Below the pieces are notes generated by a model, which was given only the letters and a program-made list of their open reading frames with translations, made no database searches and was not told the origin of the DNA. A stretch of DNA of 64,000 bases, taken from contig JANYGI010000052.1 in the NCBI GenBank assembly GCA_025362495.1, positions 56,948 through 120,947 of the forward strand. The letters run 5' to 3'. Position numbers and translations under genes: made by a program. This document shows, one piece after another, positions 1 through 9,112 of the stretch. Source of the stretch: Byssovorax sp. (lineage in GTDB: Bacteria > Myxococcota_A > Polyangia > Polyangiales > Polyangiaceae). Numbering within the stretch: the first letter of the stretch is position 1; the number at the start of each line of letters is the position of its first letter.

Positions 1-1
1 C

Positions 2-568
2 GAGGCCGACCTGTTCGAGCGCACCGAGGAGCGCGAGAGCCTCAAGGCCGAGGTCGCGAAGCGCGTCGCCGAGCGTGACGATCTGCAGCAGCAGCTCGCG
101 GTGCGAACGGGCGAGCGCGACGAGGCGCAGGAGCAGCTCGCGGCGCGCACGGGCGAGCGCGACGAGCTGCGGCAACAGCTCGACGCGACGCGGAGCGAGC
201 TCGAGACCACCGAGCAGCAACGCGTCGTGCTCGGGGCGGAGCTCGCCGAGCGAACGGCGGAGCGCGATCAGAGCGCGCGCGACGTCGCCCGGTTGACGCC
301 GCAGCTCCAGGAGACGCGCGACAAGCTCGCCGAGACGGAGGCGCGCGCGGGCGCCCTCGACGGCGAGCTGACGATGCGCACCGACGAGCGCGACGCCGAG
401 CGCTCCGAGGTCACGCGTCTCACCGCCGATCTCGAGCGCGAATCGGCGCGCCTCGCGAAGGCCAGCGCGCGCTGGATCGACGACCGCGCGGCGCTCGATC
501 GCGCGCGGCAGGCGCTCTCTGCCGCGGTCGACGAGATCCGCGCCGCCGCCGAGCGCCCCCTCGAGTGA
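2..568 (+). CDS. Coiled-coil protein, C-terminal fragment
   Basis: The open frame enters from the left edge and ends at TGA 566-568, so the N-terminus is missing. The visible 188 residues are almost all charged and alanine/leucine heptad-like sequence with repeated units of the type 'RTGERDE..QQL', which predicts a long continuous coiled coil. No catalytic motif is visible. Such repeats occur in myxobacterial cytoskeletal or polarity proteins and in TPR or response-regulator proteins with coiled-coil tails, but this piece alone cannot be assigned. A 67-bp gap separates it from the next gene on the same strand. Confidence 0.8.
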   Translation, partial: EADLFERTEERESLKAEVAKRVAERDDLQQQLAVRTGERDEAQEQLAARTGERDELRQQLDATRSELETTEQQRVVLGAELAERTAERDQSARDVARLTPQLQETRDKLAETEARAGALDGELTMRTDERDAERSEVTRLTADLERESARLAKASARWIDDRAALDRARQALSAAVDEIRAAAERPLE

Positions 569-635
569 CGGTCACGTCGCGCTGCGTTCCGGCCTCGTTC
601 TGGTCCGGGACGCGCGCGCGTGGTGTAATGCGCCG

Positions 636-1262
636 ATGCGGTGTTTCTCGCTCTTGCATGCGGTGATGGCCGGCGCGGCGCTCCTGTTCGCGGCGGAGGC
701 GCAGGCCGAGGAGGCTCCTCGCGCGCCCACGCCCGCCCCCGTCGGCAGCACGATGTTCACGCCCCAGTCCGCCGCCCCCGCGAAGGCGGCTCCGCGCGCG
801 CGACGCAAGGCGAAGCCCGCAGCGCCCGCGGTCGCGCCCGGCACGCCGATCGCGACGTACCCGTCGTTCCGGCTGCTCGACGATGGCTCGTCGCGCGTCA
901 CCGTCGAGATCACGCGCAAGGTCGCGGTCACGGAGCACAAGGCCCGCGGACGCGTCGTGTACAGCCTCGCCGGCGCCGCCGTCCCCGGCAGCAACAGCCG
1001 CCTCGCGCTGCCCACGAGCGTCTTTCACACGCCTGTCGATCGCGTCGAGGTCGTGGCGCAGGGCGACGGCGCCGATCTGATCATCGAGCTGCGCGAGGCC
1101 GTCGAGCCCACGTTCCGCGTCTTCGACACGCCGCGCGGCTCGTCGGTGCTCCAGGTCGACTTCGCGCGCCCCGCCGGCGACGCGCCCGCGCCCGGGATCG
1201 CCCCCGCGAAGCGCTCCACCGAGACGCGGCGGATCGAACAGAACGTCCCCGCCGACGACTGA
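636..1262 (+). CDS. Exported AMIN-domain-like protein
   Basis: The 208-residue product starts with a signal peptide (residues 1-24, cleavage near AQA-EE), followed by an Ala/Pro/Lys-rich linker (about 25-72) and a compact beta-rich domain (about 75-185). That domain carries the 'FRLLDDGSSRVTVE' opening and 'LQVDFARP' ending seen in AMIN-like domains, which bind peptidoglycan or anchor envelope complexes in the periplasm. The gene lies 15 bp upstream of an LptD-like gene on the same strand, so the two are probably co-transcribed and both act in the envelope. The AMIN assignment is by pattern and moderately sure; export is clear. Confidence 0.75.
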   Translation: MRCFSLLHAVMAGAALLFAAEAQAEEAPRAPTPAPVGSTMFTPQSAAPAKAAPRARRKAKPAAPAVAPGTPIATYPSFRLLDDGSSRVTVEITRKVAVTEHKARGRVVYSLAGAAVPGSNSRLALPTSVFHTPVDRVEVVAQGDGADLIIELREAVEPTFRVFDTPRGSSVLQVDFARPAGDAPAPGIAPAKRSTETRRIEQNVPADD

Positions 1263-1277
1263 GAGATCGCGCCCCGC

Positions 1278-3164
1278 TTGACGACGCGACCGATCGGGCT
1301 CGCGACGATCGTTGCGATCGCGACAATCGCCGCGCCGAGCCGCGCCGCGGGCGAGCCCGCCGCCTCGGCGATCAGCCAGGCGTTGCCGACGTTCGGCGGT
1401 GAGCCGCTCACGTTCCACGCCGGCGCGCTCGACGCCGATCCCGCGCATGGCGTCCTCGTGCTCGGCGACGGCGTCGAGGTCCGCTTCGGCCGCTATCGCC
1501 TCACGAGCGATCACCTGCAGATCGGGGTCGCGGCCGGCGCCGTCTCGTTCGGAGGCACCGGCCGCGTCGCGCTCTGCCCGTGCCCGGATCCACCGGTCGC
1601 GCTCGCGTTCAGCGGCGTGCGGATCGAGACGGCCGGCGATCTCTACGTGCGCTCGCCGCGCCTCGAGCTCTTCGGCGTTCCGATCTTCTGGCTCCCGTAT
1701 TTCTGGCTGCGGCCGCCGGATCAACCGGGGCTTTTTTTCCCGACGATCGCCATCCGCGGCGCCGACGGCTTGCTCATCGGCTCCGGCGTTCATCTCCCGT
1801 TTCGCGAGGCCGACGGCGCCGCGCGCGCGTTCGATCTCACCGCCGCGGGCTACGTCAAAGGGGGCAGCGAGCTCGGCGCTCGCCTGACGACGCCCGCGTC
1901 CTCCGCGAGCGTCGTGGCCGATCACATCCACGGCGATCGCGTCGTCGTCGACGCCCAGGGCGCGCTCGCCGCAAGCGGCGCCTCGCTCGCGTGGGAAGCC
2001 GACGCGATCCGCGGCGATCGCGCCCGATCCGGGACGATCGATCTCGAGGCGGCGGCGCGACCGTTCGATCACGCGGCGCTCGAAGCGACGGGCCGCGCCG
2101 CCGACGCAGCCACCCTCGGCGAGCTCACGGCCGGCGTTCGAGCGCGCGCGGCGCGAGGACAGGGCCTCTTCGTCGCGGGCCCGTCGGCGCGCTTCGCCGC
2201 GAGCGGATCGATCGGCACGCTGGGTACGTGGAGCACGAACGTCGGCGGCCTCGTGCTCGGCAACGCCATCGCCGACGTCGCGCTGCCGATCGGTCGCGCC
2301 GCGCTCGGCGCCGCGATCGCCGCGCGGCCGGGTCCGTTCTCGCTCGTCGTCGACGCGGGCGCGCGCGCCGAGGTCGCCGCCGACGTCGCCGGCGCGCCCT
2401 CGCGCGACGCCCGCGCCGGAGCGCGGATCGAGCTTGATTTACCGCTCCGTCGCGACTTCGCGCGCGGCGACGGCGAGGCGCCCTGGCAGCACCGCATCGC
2501 CCCGTCGCTGGCGATCGCCGCCGCCGCCTCGACCCGGCGCGGATCCTTCTTCACGCCGCTCGCGCCGGCGTCGTCGCCGGGCGTCGGCCTCGCCGCGGCG
2601 GGGCTCACCACCTCGTTCGGTCGCGCCTCCGGGCCCGCCCTGCGCTTGGAAGCGCGCGGCGGCGCGGCGCTGCGCCGGGGCGGCGCGACGCCGCTCGTGA
2701 CGGGCCGCCTCACGGCCTCCGCGCCGCTCGTCACGACCTCGGTGGAAGTCGCCGCCGAGCCCGTATCCCCCGCGCCCGGCTCGGCGCTGATCGGTCGAGC
2801 TCGCTTCGGTGACGCCGAGGGACCGAGCCTCGCGCTCGGCCTCGCCGCGCAGACGGGCGTGGGGGCGCGGGAGGCGCGTGGGCTCGTCGATCTGCGATCG
2901 TTCTCGGCGCCCGGCGACTTCGCTTACCTGGCCGCGGCCGGCTGGACGGGCAGCGCCGAGGCGTCCATCCCCTGGCTCGGCGTGATGCGCAGCGGCGCGC
3001 GCGCCGACGTCGATCTCTCGGCGGGCGCGCTCCTTTCGCTGCGCGGCATCACGGAATACCGTCACTCTTGCGGCTGCCTCGCGCTCGGCGCGTCGGCCGC
3101 GCGCCGCGCCGGGCGCGAGGGCGTCGACGTGATCTTCACGGTCGACCTCGCTCCCCGGCGTTGA
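1278..3164 (+). CDS. LptD-like (OstA-type) outer-membrane protein
   Basis: A 628-residue exported protein with a TTG start placed 15 bp after the preceding stop. Residues 1-24 look like a signal peptide. Residues about 40-120 resemble the LptA/OstA beta-jellyroll that carries lipopolysaccharide, and are followed by the 'FWLPYFWLRPPDQPGLFFP' signature characteristic of LptD-like proteins. The remainder is a long alternating beta region ending in 'IFTVDLAPRR', consistent with an outer-membrane beta-barrel. It is somewhat shorter than classical LptD (about 780 residues) and lacks the obvious cysteine pairs of the E. coli protein, so it may be a paralogue rather than the main LPS translocon. Confidence 0.75.
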   Translation: MTTRPIGLATIVAIATIAAPSRAAGEPAASAISQALPTFGGEPLTFHAGALDADPAHGVLVLGDGVEVRFGRYRLTSDHLQIGVAAGAVSFGGTGRVALCPCPDPPVALAFSGVRIETAGDLYVRSPRLELFGVPIFWLPYFWLRPPDQPGLFFPTIAIRGADGLLIGSGVHLPFREADGAARAFDLTAAGYVKGGSELGARLTTPASSASVVADHIHGDRVVVDAQGALAASGASLAWEADAIRGDRARSGTIDLEAAARPFDHAALEATGRAADAATLGELTAGVRARAARGQGLFVAGPSARFAASGSIGTLGTWSTNVGGLVLGNAIADVALPIGRAALGAAIAARPGPFSLVVDAGARAEVAADVAGAPSRDARAGARIELDLPLRRDFARGDGEAPWQHRIAPSLAIAAAASTRRGSFFTPLAPASSPGVGLAAAGLTTSFGRASGPALRLEARGGAALRRGGATPLVTGRLTASAPLVTTSVEVAAEPVSPAPGSALIGRARFGDAEGPSLALGLAAQTGVGAREARGLVDLRSFSAPGDFAYLAAAGWTGSAEASIPWLGVMRSGARADVDLSAGALLSLRGITEYRHSCGCLALGASAARRAGREGVDVIFTVDLAPRR

Positions 3165-3358
3165 GAGCGCCGAACAAAACCTCCCGTCGCCGGCCGGCGG
3201 ATCCGCGTCGCGCGCCGGCGTTGCTCGAATTCGGCGTGCATTCGCACGCCTTCATTCTCGCGCCCTGGCGCGCTCGCGTCTCCAAGGCCCGCTCGGTCCG
3301 GTTTTGTTCGGCGCTCTTACTCGTTGCGCTTCGGCGCCCCTGAAGCGAGGATCCCCGC

Positions 3359-4588
3359 GTGCCCACGAGCGATCCCCCGCGTGTCAGGCCCTCCGACGCG
3401 GCGGAGCTTCGACCCGGAGCCGAGGCCGCGTCCTCGCCGAGGCCGCCGTCGACGCCGACGGAGCCCGCGCGCATCCTCATCGCCGACGACGATCGCTTCG
3501 CGCGCGACCTGCTCGCCGGCATCCTCCGCGGCGCCGGCCACACCGTCGAGATGGTCGACGACGGGCAAGAGGCAGTCGATCGCGTCGCGCAGGGCGGCGT
3601 CGATCTCGTCCTTCTCGACGTCGTCATGCCGCGGCTCTCGGGCCTCGAAGCGTGCCGCATTCTCAAGGGGATGACGCTCGACGGCTTCCTCCCCGTCGTC
3701 CTCGTCACGGTGCGCACCGACACCGCGAGCCGCGTCGAGGGCCTCCGCATCGGCGCCGACGACTACGTCTCGAAGCCCTACGAAGAGACGGAGCTGCTCG
3801 CGCGCGTCGCCAGCATGCTGCGGATCAAGCGCCTCCACGATCAGGTGGCGACGCAGAAGGCGCGGTTCGAGCGCCTCAGCGTCCACGACGAGCTCACCAG
3901 CCTCTACAATTACCGCTACCTCAACACGCGGCTGACCGAGGAGTTCAAGCGCGCCGAGCGCTACCACGAGCCGTTCGCGTGCCTGCTCATCGACATCGAT
4001 CAGCTCCGCGCCGTCAACGACGTCAGCGGCCGCACGGCGGGCGACGCGGCGATCCTCCGCGTCGCCGACGGCATCCGCCGCTGCGTGCGCGAGGTCGACG
4101 TCGTCGCGCGCTACGGCGGCGACGAGTTCCTGGTGGTGCTCCCGAGCACGCATTTCGCGGGCTCCGTCGTGGTGGCCGAGCGCATCTGGCGCGAGTGCAG
4201 CGGCCGGCCCGTCAGCGGCGACGGCGAAGCGCGCCGCGACGACGCGGTGGCCCTGGGCACGGGCGAGCTGCCGTGGGCCGACGGCCCGCGCGATCTCAAG
4301 GTCTCGGTCGGCGTCGCGCTCTACCCGTCGCGCGACGTGCGGAGCAAGGACGCCCTCCTCCGCGCGGCCGACTCCGCGCTCGCGCAGGCCAAGCGCGAGG
4401 GCGGCCACCGCATCTGCGTCTTCCAGCAACAGGGTTACATCTACACGCCCTCCCTCGGCCCGACGGCCACCCGCGATCGCCGCCCGGTCACGGCCACAGC
4501 GCCGGACTCGTGGCGGCCCGCGGCGGAGCGCCCGATCTCGTCGTCGCGCTCCGGGGACGGCCAGGATCCCGGGCGCAAGGGGCCATGA
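3359..4588 (+). CDS. Response regulator with diguanylate cyclase (GGDEF) domain
   Basis: The 409-residue product joins a receiver domain (about 36-155; acidic pocket DDD 43-45, phospho-acceptor D87, K139) to a GGDEF domain (about 172-350). The active-site motif GGDEF is intact at 253-257, and an RxxD inhibitory site (R244-D247) sits exactly five residues before it, so the enzyme should make cyclic di-GMP from two GTP and be product-inhibited. A disordered C-terminal tail follows. The GTG start is supported by a GCGAGGA Shine-Dalgarno-like stretch. It overlaps the next gene by 4 bp (ATGA), indicating translational coupling to an NtrC-like regulator. Confidence 0.93.
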   Translation: MPTSDPPRVRPSDAAELRPGAEAASSPRPPSTPTEPARILIADDDRFARDLLAGILRGAGHTVEMVDDGQEAVDRVAQGGVDLVLLDVVMPRLSGLEACRILKGMTLDGFLPVVLVTVRTDTASRVEGLRIGADDYVSKPYEETELLARVASMLRIKRLHDQVATQKARFERLSVHDELTSLYNYRYLNTRLTEEFKRAERYHEPFACLLIDIDQLRAVNDVSGRTAGDAAILRVADGIRRCVREVDVVARYGGDEFLVVLPSTHFAGSVVVAERIWRECSGRPVSGDGEARRDDAVALGTGELPWADGPRDLKVSVGVALYPSRDVRSKDALLRAADSALAQAKREGGHRICVFQQQGYIYTPSLGPTATRDRRPVTATAPDSWRPAAERPISSSRSGDGQDPGRKGP

Positions 4589-6036
4589 GCGGATCGATCG
4601 AGCCGCCTCGTCCCGGCGGCGCGACCTCGAAATCACCGCGGGCGCGCGTCCTCCTCGTCGACGACGAGGCCGCGATCCGGCGCAGCGCCCCGCGCGTCCT
4701 CGTCGCCCTCGGGTTCGCGGTCGACACGGCGGAGGGCGGCGCCGCGGCGATCGCCCTGCTCGAGACGCGCGCTGTCGACGTCCTCCTCCTCGATCTGCGG
4801 ATGCCGGACCAGAGCGGGATCGACGTCCTCGCGCGGGTGAAGGCGCGCCACCCCGAGCTCGAGATCGTCATGATGATCGACGAGGGCGATCCCACCGGCG
4901 CCGCCGAGTCGATCCACGCCGGCGCTCACGACGTCGTCACCAAGCCCTTCCTCGATCCCGACACGCTCGGGCTCGTCCTCGGCCGCGCCCTCGAGCACCG
5001 ACGCCTCGTGGGCCGCGTCCGCGCGCTCGAGCGCCGCCTCGAGCGCCACGAGCGCTTCGGCGAGCTGGTCGGCGTCTCGAAGCGCATGCAGGAGGTCAAT
5101 CGACTCGCGCGCAGCGTCGGTCCGACCGCGTCGACGGCGCTGATCCTCGGCGAGAGCGGCACGGGCAAAGAGCACGTCGCCCGCACCATCCACGAGGCCT
5201 CGGCGCGCGAGGGCCGCCCGTTTCGCTCTCTCGATTGCGGCGCCATCCCCGAAGCGTTGCTGACGATGGAGCTCTTCGGGAGCGTCCCCGGCGCGTTCCC
5301 CGGCGCGCTCGACAAGCCGGGTATCTTCGAGCTGGCCGAGCGCGGCACGGTCTTCCTCGCCGATCTCGGCGCGCTCCCGCCCTCGGGGCAAGCTGGCTTG
5401 TTGCGGATACTCACCGATCACGTCGTGGTGCGCGCGGGGGAGTCCGCTGCGCGCCCCGTCGACGTCCGCGTCCTCGCCGCTGCCAGCGTGGATCTCCGCG
5501 AGCGCGTCAAGGCCGGTCTGTTCCGCGAGGATCTCTATTACAGACTCAATGTCTTCGCCATCCACCTGCCGCCGCTGCGCCGGAGAAAAGAGGACATTCC
5601 CCTCCTCGCGTATCACTTCCTCCAGAAGTACGGGCCGCACTCGGGGCGGGAAATCAAGCGGATCAGCGTCGAGGCGCTGCGGGTCCTGCGCGAGAACCCG
5701 TGGCCCGGCAACGTGCGCGAGCTGGCGGCGACGATCGAGCACGCGGTGGTGATGGCGCGCGGCGAGGCGATCCTCCCCGCGGATCTGCCGGTCGCGGCGG
5801 GGGCCAACGACGGCGATGACGGCGAGGGCGCGGGCGACGGAGACGGCGACGACGACCTCCTCGACGGCAGCTACGCGGTGGCCAAGGACCGTGTGGTGAG
5901 CTCGTTTGATCAGGTCTACGTGCAGCGATTGCTCAAGCGGGTCGGGGGCAACGTCAGCGAGGCGGCGCGCGTCTCGGGGATGGACCGCTCCAACTTTCGA
6001 CGGCTGATGAAGAAGGTCGAAAAAAAGCCGCGATAG
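4585..6036 (+). CDS. NtrC-like response regulator with altered AAA+ motifs
   Basis: The 483-residue protein has a receiver domain (about 21-135; D70, K120), a sigma-54-interaction-type AAA+ domain (about 160-400; Walker A GESGTGKE 189-196, arginine-finger region FREDLYYRLN 313-322) and a C-terminal Fis-type helix-turn-helix (about 445-480). Several key motifs are altered: the sigma-54 contact loop GAFTGA reads GAFPGA (236-241), Walker B reads VFLAD (256-260) instead of the usual FLDE, and the usual Asn after the sensor I strand is missing (AAASVD). The receiver also lacks the conserved Thr/Ser in its fourth strand (MMIDEG). It may therefore act without sigma-54 remodelling. The ATG overlaps the upstream stop by 4 bp. 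Confidence 0.9.
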   Translation: MSGSIEPPRPGGATSKSPRARVLLVDDEAAIRRSAPRVLVALGFAVDTAEGGAAAIALLETRAVDVLLLDLRMPDQSGIDVLARVKARHPELEIVMMIDEGDPTGAAESIHAGAHDVVTKPFLDPDTLGLVLGRALEHRRLVGRVRALERRLERHERFGELVGVSKRMQEVNRLARSVGPTASTALILGESGTGKEHVARTIHEASAREGRPFRSLDCGAIPEALLTMELFGSVPGAFPGALDKPGIFELAERGTVFLADLGALPPSGQAGLLRILTDHVVVRAGESAARPVDVRVLAAASVDLRERVKAGLFREDLYYRLNVFAIHLPPLRRRKEDIPLLAYHFLQKYGPHSGREIKRISVEALRVLRENPWPGNVRELAATIEHAVVMARGEAILPADLPVAAGANDGDDGEGAGDGDGDDDLLDGSYAVAKDRVVSSFDQVYVQRLLKRVGGNVSEAARVSGMDRSNFRRLMKKVEKKPR

Positions 6037-6232
6037 GGCCCCTTCGACCTCGATTGGCCGGCGCCGCCTCGCGCCCGGGGAGCGCTCCCGTCGGGGCCGC
6101 CACGCGCTCCGGCGTCATCGCGGTGGGCCACCGAGCCTTCCCGGGCCAGCCATCCCTGAATCGCGCGCGGCGTCTCGCGCCTCGTCGCGCAGAAGCGTCG
6201 CGGCCACGGCGCGTCCCGGGTATCCTGCGCTC

Positions 6233-6904
6233 ATGGTACAGCGGTATTCCTTCATCGACGCTCGGCGCGCAGAGCCGCGCTCGCGCTCGGGTATCCCGAC
6301 GCTGACGCGCGTCGCCGCCGCCATGGTTCTCGTGGGAGCCGGCGGCGGGTGCAGTCGCTGTGGCGGATCCGGAGCACCCCTGGCGACGACGGCGACGAAC
6401 GGGGGATCCGCCTCCTCGGCGGCGCCGACGGCCAGTGACGGAGACTCCGCGACGCCGGTGGGAAAGGCGCCTGGCGCCACGGGATCCGCGGCATCTCCGG
6501 CGAGCCCGCGCGTCGATGGAGACGCCGGCGATCCCGCGTGCTTCTCGGTGGGCTACGGTCAGAACAGCGTCGGCACCACTGCCCTGTTCGCCCGGCGCGA
6601 CCTTCAATCGGGCGGCCCGACCTGGGTTGGCGTCCTCGGTGTGGTGGTCCGACGACACGCCACCTTCGTCCGCGAGGTGACCAAGCGTGAGCGCGACATG
6701 CCCGGCTTCGGCGCCCCCAGCATCGTTCGTTACAGCGGTCGAGAGACCTGGGTCATCGTCGATGACGAGGGCGAGGGCGCCATCCTGTGCGCGGGAGATC
6801 CAGCGCTCTTGCAGGAGCTCCGCGCGGACTATGACCACCTCGACGCGAACGCGAAAGAGCTCGAGCGCACCCTCGACAAGGTCCCTCCGCGCGAGCTCGA
6901 ATAG
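6233..6904 (+). CDS. Putative lipoprotein of unknown function
   Basis: A 223-residue product with a basic N-terminus and a short hydrophobic segment ending in a lipobox-like 'VGAGGGC' (Cys40), then a Ser/Ala/Gly/Thr-rich linker typical of lipoproteins in this lineage, and a soluble domain from about residue 100 ('CFSVGYGQNSVGTTALF...'). No family is recognised. The N-terminal stretch before the hydrophobic core is long (about 28 residues), so translation might begin further downstream. It faces the convergent Uma2 gene across 62 bp. Confidence 0.55.
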   Translation: MVQRYSFIDARRAEPRSRSGIPTLTRVAAAMVLVGAGGGCSRCGGSGAPLATTATNGGSASSAAPTASDGDSATPVGKAPGATGSAASPASPRVDGDAGDPACFSVGYGQNSVGTTALFARRDLQSGGPTWVGVLGVVVRRHATFVREVTKRERDMPGFGAPSIVRYSGRETWVIVDDEGEGAILCAGDPALLQELRADYDHLDANAKELERTLDKVPPRELE

Positions 6905-6966
6905 ACTCCATCTCGACGAGGGAGCAGACCGGTACGCGGAGCCATGGCTTCGGTCCGGTCACCCCT

Positions 6967-7887
6967 CTACAGCGCTTCAGGCTCGGGGAGCCCCGGGGGG
7001 AAGACCTGTTCGACGCTATCCACTGTCTTGGCCCGCAACAACCATCGTCGGAGCGTCGACGGCTCTGCGCACGACTCGATACGAGCACGCGCCTCGTCCG
7101 GACAGGTGAGCCCGCGCGCGTCGAGGATGGCCAGGAGGCCCTCGCGCAAGCCGTCCGAGAGCGCGTGGTCGGCCTGCGCCTGAGCCTGCTGCGCCTTGGT
7201 TTGCAGGTTCTCCATCATGCCCTGGAGGCGACCGATCAAATCAGCCGAGACAGGCAGCGTTGCCTCGCCGGACAGGAACCGCAGGTTGTCGCCGATGATC
7301 GCCAGGTCGAGTCCCAGCACACCCGATCGGTAATGGCCGAGCTGAGGCACGATGGGTTGATAGCGCGAAGCGTCCGGGCCGGTCAGGCGGTATCCATGGA
7401 TCTGCTGCCGGAGCCGGTCGTAGACGAAGTACTCGGAAATCCCGAGGTGCGCGTACCGCGCGACGTTCTCGACGAGGTCCTTGTCGCGGTCGCCGTGGTG
7501 GAGCACTTCGAGGACGAGATCAGGCCCCTTGCCTTCGTCGGCGACGACCCAGGCCATCCGCTCGTCATCCTCGGGCTGCTCAACGTCGAGCACTGCGAGG
7601 ACGTCGGGCGAGAACGGCTTCTCGCCGGGATAGAGAACCGCCAGCTCTTCGGCGAGGTAGACGGTGCGCCCGATCGTCTTGAAATGCAGGCCGAGCGCGT
7701 CGATCGCGCTGGATTTCGCCTTCTTGTGGAGCCGCCCCTCGCCCATCGCGTCTGCGGACGCCGACAGGGCGGCGTTGATCTCCACCTGCACGCCCAGGCG
7801 CTCGGCCGGCGTCATCGCTCGCCAGGCCTCCACGGTGGGGACCGCAGGGAGCGGCGTCGACGCTGGTTTGCGGACCGTGCTCGCCAT
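6967..7887 (-). CDS. Uma2 (DUF820) family putative endonuclease
   Basis: The 306-residue product has the Uma2/DUF820 PD-(D/E)xK nuclease core: 'FSPDVLAVLDV' supplies the metal-binding Asp, 'PDLVLEVLHH' the Glu, and a downstream Lys sits in 'DKDLVENVARYAHLGI', followed by 'EYFVYD'. This family is widespread in cyanobacteria and myxobacteria; a nuclease role is inferred from fold and its biology is largely unknown. Residues beyond about 225 form a Gln/Ala-rich helical extension ('QTKAQQAQAQADHAL') and a C-terminal helical tail not present in short family members. It starts 34 bp after the stop of the preceding unknown gene and may be the last gene of that operon. Confidence 0.85.
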   Translation of the reverse strand: MASTVRKPASTPLPAVPTVEAWRAMTPAERLGVQVEINAALSASADAMGEGRLHKKAKSSAIDALGLHFKTIGRTVYLAEELAVLYPGEKPFSPDVLAVLDVEQPEDDERMAWVVADEGKGPDLVLEVLHHGDRDKDLVENVARYAHLGISEYFVYDRLRQQIHGYRLTGPDASRYQPIVPQLGHYRSGVLGLDLAIIGDNLRFLSGEATLPVSADLIGRLQGMMENLQTKAQQAQAQADHALSDGLREGLLAILDARGLTCPDEARARIESCAEPSTLRRWLLRAKTVDSVEQVFPPGLPEPEAL

Positions 7888-7921
7888 GCGACAAGGCTAG
7901 CACTTTCGCCGGGATCGTGGA

Positions 7922-8725
7922 TCACGAAATAACCCAGGTGCGATGAGCGGTGTGGTGTCGCCTCACCGTCCTGGCACCTCGGCGAGGATCCAGTCTCGCG
8001 CTAGGTGTTAACATGAACCCCATCAGGCGGAGAGCTTCCAGTAGGCGACTTGCGCGTGTTCTCAAATCGGGGCGCGACAGTAATCTTTCGAGGTTGCTGA
8101 AGAAACAGAGGTTAGCGCCTGTCTTCTTTGCGGCTGTCAGTGTCGCCCAGCCTATTGCATGAATTCCATCGTCCTCGTTGACGAATGATAGGTGATCTAA
8201 AGTTCCAACGAACGTCCTCGCGCTGCCGTTGATCGTTAGTTCGGTGACTCCGGGTGTGCATTCTAGCGTTCTAGTGGCGTTCGATGCTGTTATATCGTAA
8301 GGAGAGAGTAAAATGCTTGCGTCGATGAACGTCCAGGAGTTCTCATTCTCAAGCGGCAGCACCAGTCGCGGAGGCTCCACGCGGAAGAGGGGAGTCTCCA
8401 TTGACTCCTGAGAAATCGTCACGATGCGAAAAAGGTCCGGCCACACCGCTGGCCGGCCGCCCTCCAACCCATAATCATGCGGTCCCGGAATGGAAAGTGC
8501 GTACCGGCACTTTGATAGTGTTAGCTTTCTCCGTAGATCCTGAGTCTCTGGGTCGGGCTGAAACGACAGCTCGAAAACAACGTCGACCACGAACGACGAC
8601 CACGCCGCAGCGCCCGGCGCGAGTTCCTCCACAAGCACCACCGAAACGCCTTCGTTCTCCAGCGCCTGCACGAAGGCCACCAGATCAGCGCGTTGCGCCC
8701 CGTCGTTGTCGCCCGGCTCCGGCAA
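7922..8725 (-). CDS. Unknown protein, third gene of an unrecognised operon
   Basis: A 267-residue soluble protein with no recognised motif, no signal peptide and no membrane segment. Its middle (about 45-200) has a mixed alpha/beta character with aromatic-rich strands such as 'GRPAVWPDLFRIVTIS' and 'NSWTFIDASILLSP'. The proposed start is TTG, only 2 bp after the stop of the upstream gene, which suggests coupled translation; no good ribosome binding site is visible, so an internal start is possible. The coding DNA around 8160-8560 is clearly AT-richer than its surroundings and has unusual codon use, suggesting horizontal acquisition. Function unknown. Confidence 0.65.
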   Translation of the reverse strand: MPEPGDNDGAQRADLVAFVQALENEGVSVVLVEELAPGAAAWSSFVVDVVFELSFQPDPETQDLRRKLTLSKCRYALSIPGPHDYGLEGGRPAVWPDLFRIVTISQESMETPLFRVEPPRLVLPLENENSWTFIDASILLSPYDITASNATRTLECTPGVTELTINGSARTFVGTLDHLSFVNEDDGIHAIGWATLTAAKKTGANLCFFSNLERLLSRPDLRTRASRLLEALRLMGFMLTPSARLDPRRGARTVRRHHTAHRTWVIS

Positions 8726-8727
8726 GG

Positions 8728-9093
8728 TCAGCGCGCGAGCAACTTGTTAGTGCCTGAAACCTCCGGCAGCGTCGGGAACATCTCGGCCATGCGGACCAGG
8801 GGACCAGCGACAGATTGAAGACCAAGACCGACGGCGAGACGGAGGAGAGATGTGACGACGTCGACAGCGCCCTTACCATGCCGGGCGAACTCATTCAGCA
8901 GCTCCGCACAGGCCTTCGCGAGATCGCGGCGCGTAGGTTTGTCCAGCTCCGCTTCGAGCCGTAAAATGCCGACATAAGGGCGCTCGTCCGGCGAAAGCCT
9001 GGGAACGGACACCTGTCCTTGCAGCGCCTCCAGCAACCAGGCTCGCAGCTTGGCATACGAGAGGGCGTTCAATCGATCCGCTTCGTGGGACAT
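8728..9093 (-). CDS. Unknown small helical protein
   Basis: A 121-residue, mainly helical, soluble protein beginning 'MSHEADRLNAL'. No family is recognised. I place the start at the ATG whose upstream bases read GAGGG five bases before it; an in-frame ATG four codons earlier lacks such a site. The gene follows the 264-residue unknown gene by 19 bp and precedes the 267-residue unknown gene by 2 bp, so all three are probably one transcript. Residues about 70-110 form an Ala/Leu/Gly-rich amphipathic helix pair ('VDVVTSLLRLAVGLGLQSVAG') that could be membrane-associating or a packing core. Confidence 0.65.
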   Translation of the reverse strand: MSHEADRLNALSYAKLRAWLLEALQGQVSVPRLSPDERPYVGILRLEAELDKPTRRDLAKACAELLNEFARHGKGAVDVVTSLLRLAVGLGLQSVAGPLVRMAEMFPTLPEVSGTNKLLAR

Positions 9094-9112
9094 GGCGACC
9101 CTCATGGCGTGG

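Noticed and set aside
420..2072. A 550-codon minus-strand frame across the AMIN-like and LptD-like genes
   Set aside because: Arg/Gly/Ala-rich sequence without motifs, opposite two genes with signal peptides and recognisable domains.
6061..6130. Terminator after the NtrC-like gene
   Set aside because: GGGAGCGCTCCC is a spacer-free palindrome without a loop or a T-run and cannot form a normal hairpin terminator.
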